Shown: piece by piece, positions 41,502 through 42,942 of the stretch
Numbering within the stretch: the stretch's first letter is position 1
Layout of the letters: each line of letters starts with the position of its first letter
Source of the DNA: Gamarada debralockiae
Taxonomy: Eukaryota > Ascomycota > Leotiomycetes > Helotiales > Hyphodiscaceae
DNA: 42,942 nt
Direction: 5' to 3'
Assembly: GCA_002803225.1 (NCBI GenBank)
Contig: NXFV01000222.1
Span: 1-42,942 of the forward strand
Notes under the pieces: model-generated
What the model saw: the letters and a program-made list of their open reading frames with translations, nothing else
What the model was told of the DNA's origin: nothing
Database searches by the model: none
Position numbers and translations under genes: made by a program

Positions 41502-42529
41502 GAAGCGATGGCGCCTGTCAGACTTGCTGAGTCAAGATTGTTTGCTTCAACTTTAGACACTCCCAAAAACTGGCAAAGTCCATATGTGTTCTAGTTTGCT
41601 TGAGCATAGGAAGTCTGGAACCCGGAGTTTTTGCCTCGAATCTGTGACTAAGGTTCATGTTAGTAATTGGTGTATGGAGGGAAGGGCCTTTGATGATATG
41701 GAATGGGGTGAAAGGTCGCTGGAAGAGTTTGAATGCCATTGATCGGAGCTTTGAGAAACCAGAAAATGGATCATCAATACTGGAAGGTTTGTAGGGAGAT
41801 GTACAAGGGTGGGTTTAGGGAGGAGGAAAGTGAAGGGGGATGTTGAAAGTGGTGTCTGCAGGCGTCTTGAGTTTTGATATGGCAGAAACATTGGCCGAGG
41901 AGTTTGAGTTCTTTGTGAACTTAGGCATAGTTGCCTAATTTTTATTTTTTTTTACTTCTTCTCTATCAATAGTATCTAACCTAATGCTGGAGCCTTTGCC
42001 ACAGGCCACGCATGAAGAAGTTCCATGTAGCTCCTTAAGTATTAACAATATGAAATAGCAACTTATACGGACTAGTTAATAGAAGATGATTTAAAAAACG
42101 AATTATAAGATAGAGCTTTAGCAAGTCGACGGAGAAGTACGATTAAAGAAGAGGAGTACTCAGGTGAGAGATATAGAGCACGAAAGGATTTATAGAGGAA
42201 ATATTAATACTCTCTTCAGGGGACACCTATGTTGAACCACCTTATTCTATAGACAAAAGCACTAGGCATATTTAGAAAGTATCTACTTTGGACTCCTTGA
42301 GCACTATTTCCAAAACTTGACGAAAATTATACTATAGAAATATTAGGTTAAGCTAAGTATAATTAGCTAAAAATCGAAAAGTTAAAACACATGACGAGAC
42401 AATAGATCTTACTCAGGGTACTTAGGGGTCCGCTCAGGCTGCTCAGGTGAGCTGGCTGAGCCGAGGGTGATTAGCGACTGAGTAGAAGCGGCCAGATTTA
42501 CTAACCGACCTTGGAACGAAGAGTGAAAG
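41502..42529. other. AT-rich 3' region
   Basis: Overlapping minus-strand open frames at 41518-41891 look like chance. From about 41935 the DNA is strongly AT-rich with a long T tract (41939-41954) and many stops, as in decayed repeats. An inverted copy of the CCTGAGC cluster lies at 42411-42448. Confidence 0.45.
42411..42448 (-). repeat. CCTGAGC repeat cluster, right inverted copy
   Basis: Read on the minus strand this gives ACCTGAGCAG, CCTGAGCGGA, then a CCCTGAGTA end, matching the left cluster at 38932-38993 apart from a roughly 12-nt insertion there and a few mismatches. Confidence 0.4.
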
Positions 42530-42913
42530 TTAGAGTTCAACTACCATTGTGATGCTCCTCTGTATAGCTTTCAAAGACGTCCAGCTCTGGATCGAACTCA
42601 GAATCCTCGTAAAGACTGGATACGGGGCCTCCAAAAGCTCCTGTAGCGCCTTCATCACTGATGACGGTAACGGTGATCTAGGCTGATAATTAGGACTTAG
42701 TGAACAATTGTAATACTCGTCTATCGGCCGCTTAAGACAGCGCTCAAGCGCAACCTCCTTTGTGTCTGGCCTACCTCCTGGGCTTGGGCTGAGCATCCTC
42801 GAAGTGAGATCAATCAGCTTTCGCTGCTCCTCGCTTGCTTCGACATAGGGCAGATTGGCTTGGTAGCTAGGAGTGTGCAAGGTGTTGGAATGAGTAATCA
42901 GGTGACTCTGGTT
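42530..42913 (-). pseudogene. C-terminal fragment of a protein-kinase-like gene
   Basis: The frame is open from 42913 down to a stop at 42530. It contains LIDLTSRMLSPSPGGRPDTK, which resembles the end of a Ser/Thr kinase domain (the MLxPxPxxRP motif of subdomain XI), then an unconserved tail. A TAG at 42916-42914 closes the frame upstream, and no ATG lies between. It is either the last exon of a gene continuing past the right edge or a remnant; I favour a remnant given the AT-rich surroundings, with low certainty. Confidence 0.35.
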
Positions 42914-42942
42914 CTAGGCAGATAGTGCTGCCTGCTGAGTCA

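Noticed and set aside
41518..41891. Two overlapping minus-strand open frames after the fusion gene
   Set aside because: Low-complexity Ser/Pro/Leu translations in competing frames with no start context.

Overview
The window reads as nuclear DNA of a filamentous ascomycete (Pezizomycotina). Genes are split by short introns of about 48-80 nt with GT..AG ends and CTAAC/CTGAC-like branch sites. The families are typically fungal: a Zn2Cys6 regulator, a CBM20 alpha-amylase, a type II membrane multicopper oxidase, a lipase-like/NB-ARC/TPR STAND protein and a PhoA-type acid phosphatase. Several protein types (the multi-pass membrane proteins and the 'MSFGFSVGDF' N-terminal domain) recall Leotiomycetes/Helotiales. 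That placement is inference only.

Layout. 1-0.27 kb: tail of an ankyrin-repeat gene made of near-identical 102-bp units. 0.27-3.47 kb: AT-rich, gene-poor DNA with a 36-bp-arm inverted repeat and five CACGTG sites. 3.47-5.7 kb (-): large multi-pass membrane protein. 5.8-8.6 kb: AT-rich DNA with a small terminal-inverted-repeat element and a ruined Ecm33/SPS2-like cell-wall protein gene. 8.9-11.0 kb (-): secreted alpha-amylase with starch-binding domain. 12.5-15.5 kb (-): Zn2Cys6 transcription factor. 17.6-19.7 kb (-): membrane-anchored multicopper oxidase. 21.1-22.7 kb (+): secreted acid phosphatase, convergent with a RING/membrane protein at 23.1-24.4 kb (-). 24.9-28.4 kb (-): six-exon fungal NLR-like gene. 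28.9-30.1 kb (-): broken zinc-type alcohol dehydrogenase gene. 31.2-32.2 kb (-): Grx4-type monothiol glutaredoxin. 33.4-33.9 kb (+): CYSTM mini-protein. 35.1-35.7 kb (-): truncated GH18 chitinase relic, divergent from a multi-pass membrane protein at 36.0-37.1 kb (+). 37.3-38.3 kb (+): frame-broken F-box-like gene. 39.4-41.5 kb (+): unusual fusion protein. 42.5-42.9 kb (-): kinase tail fragment.

The most novel item is the 39.4-41.5 kb gene (663 aa after splicing). It joins a fungal STAND-type N-terminal domain, a ubiquitin-like (ULD_2-like) domain and a four-Cys zinc ribbon to two tandem polyketide-synthase-type acyl carrier protein domains. Both carrier domains keep the Asp-Ser phosphopantetheine site, and the window holds no polyketide synthase. 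The carrier exon is open and in frame with the zinc ribbon, so the fusion does not depend on an uncertain splice. Degraded copies of a related short repeat lie in inverted orientation on either side of this gene.

The second theme is gene decay. At least four genes (Ecm33-like, alcohol dehydrogenase, GH18, F-box-like) carry stops, frame breaks, a lost splice donor or lost start codons. Several lesions are C-to-T or G-to-A changes, as expected from repeat-induced point mutation, but this was judged by eye and not measured.
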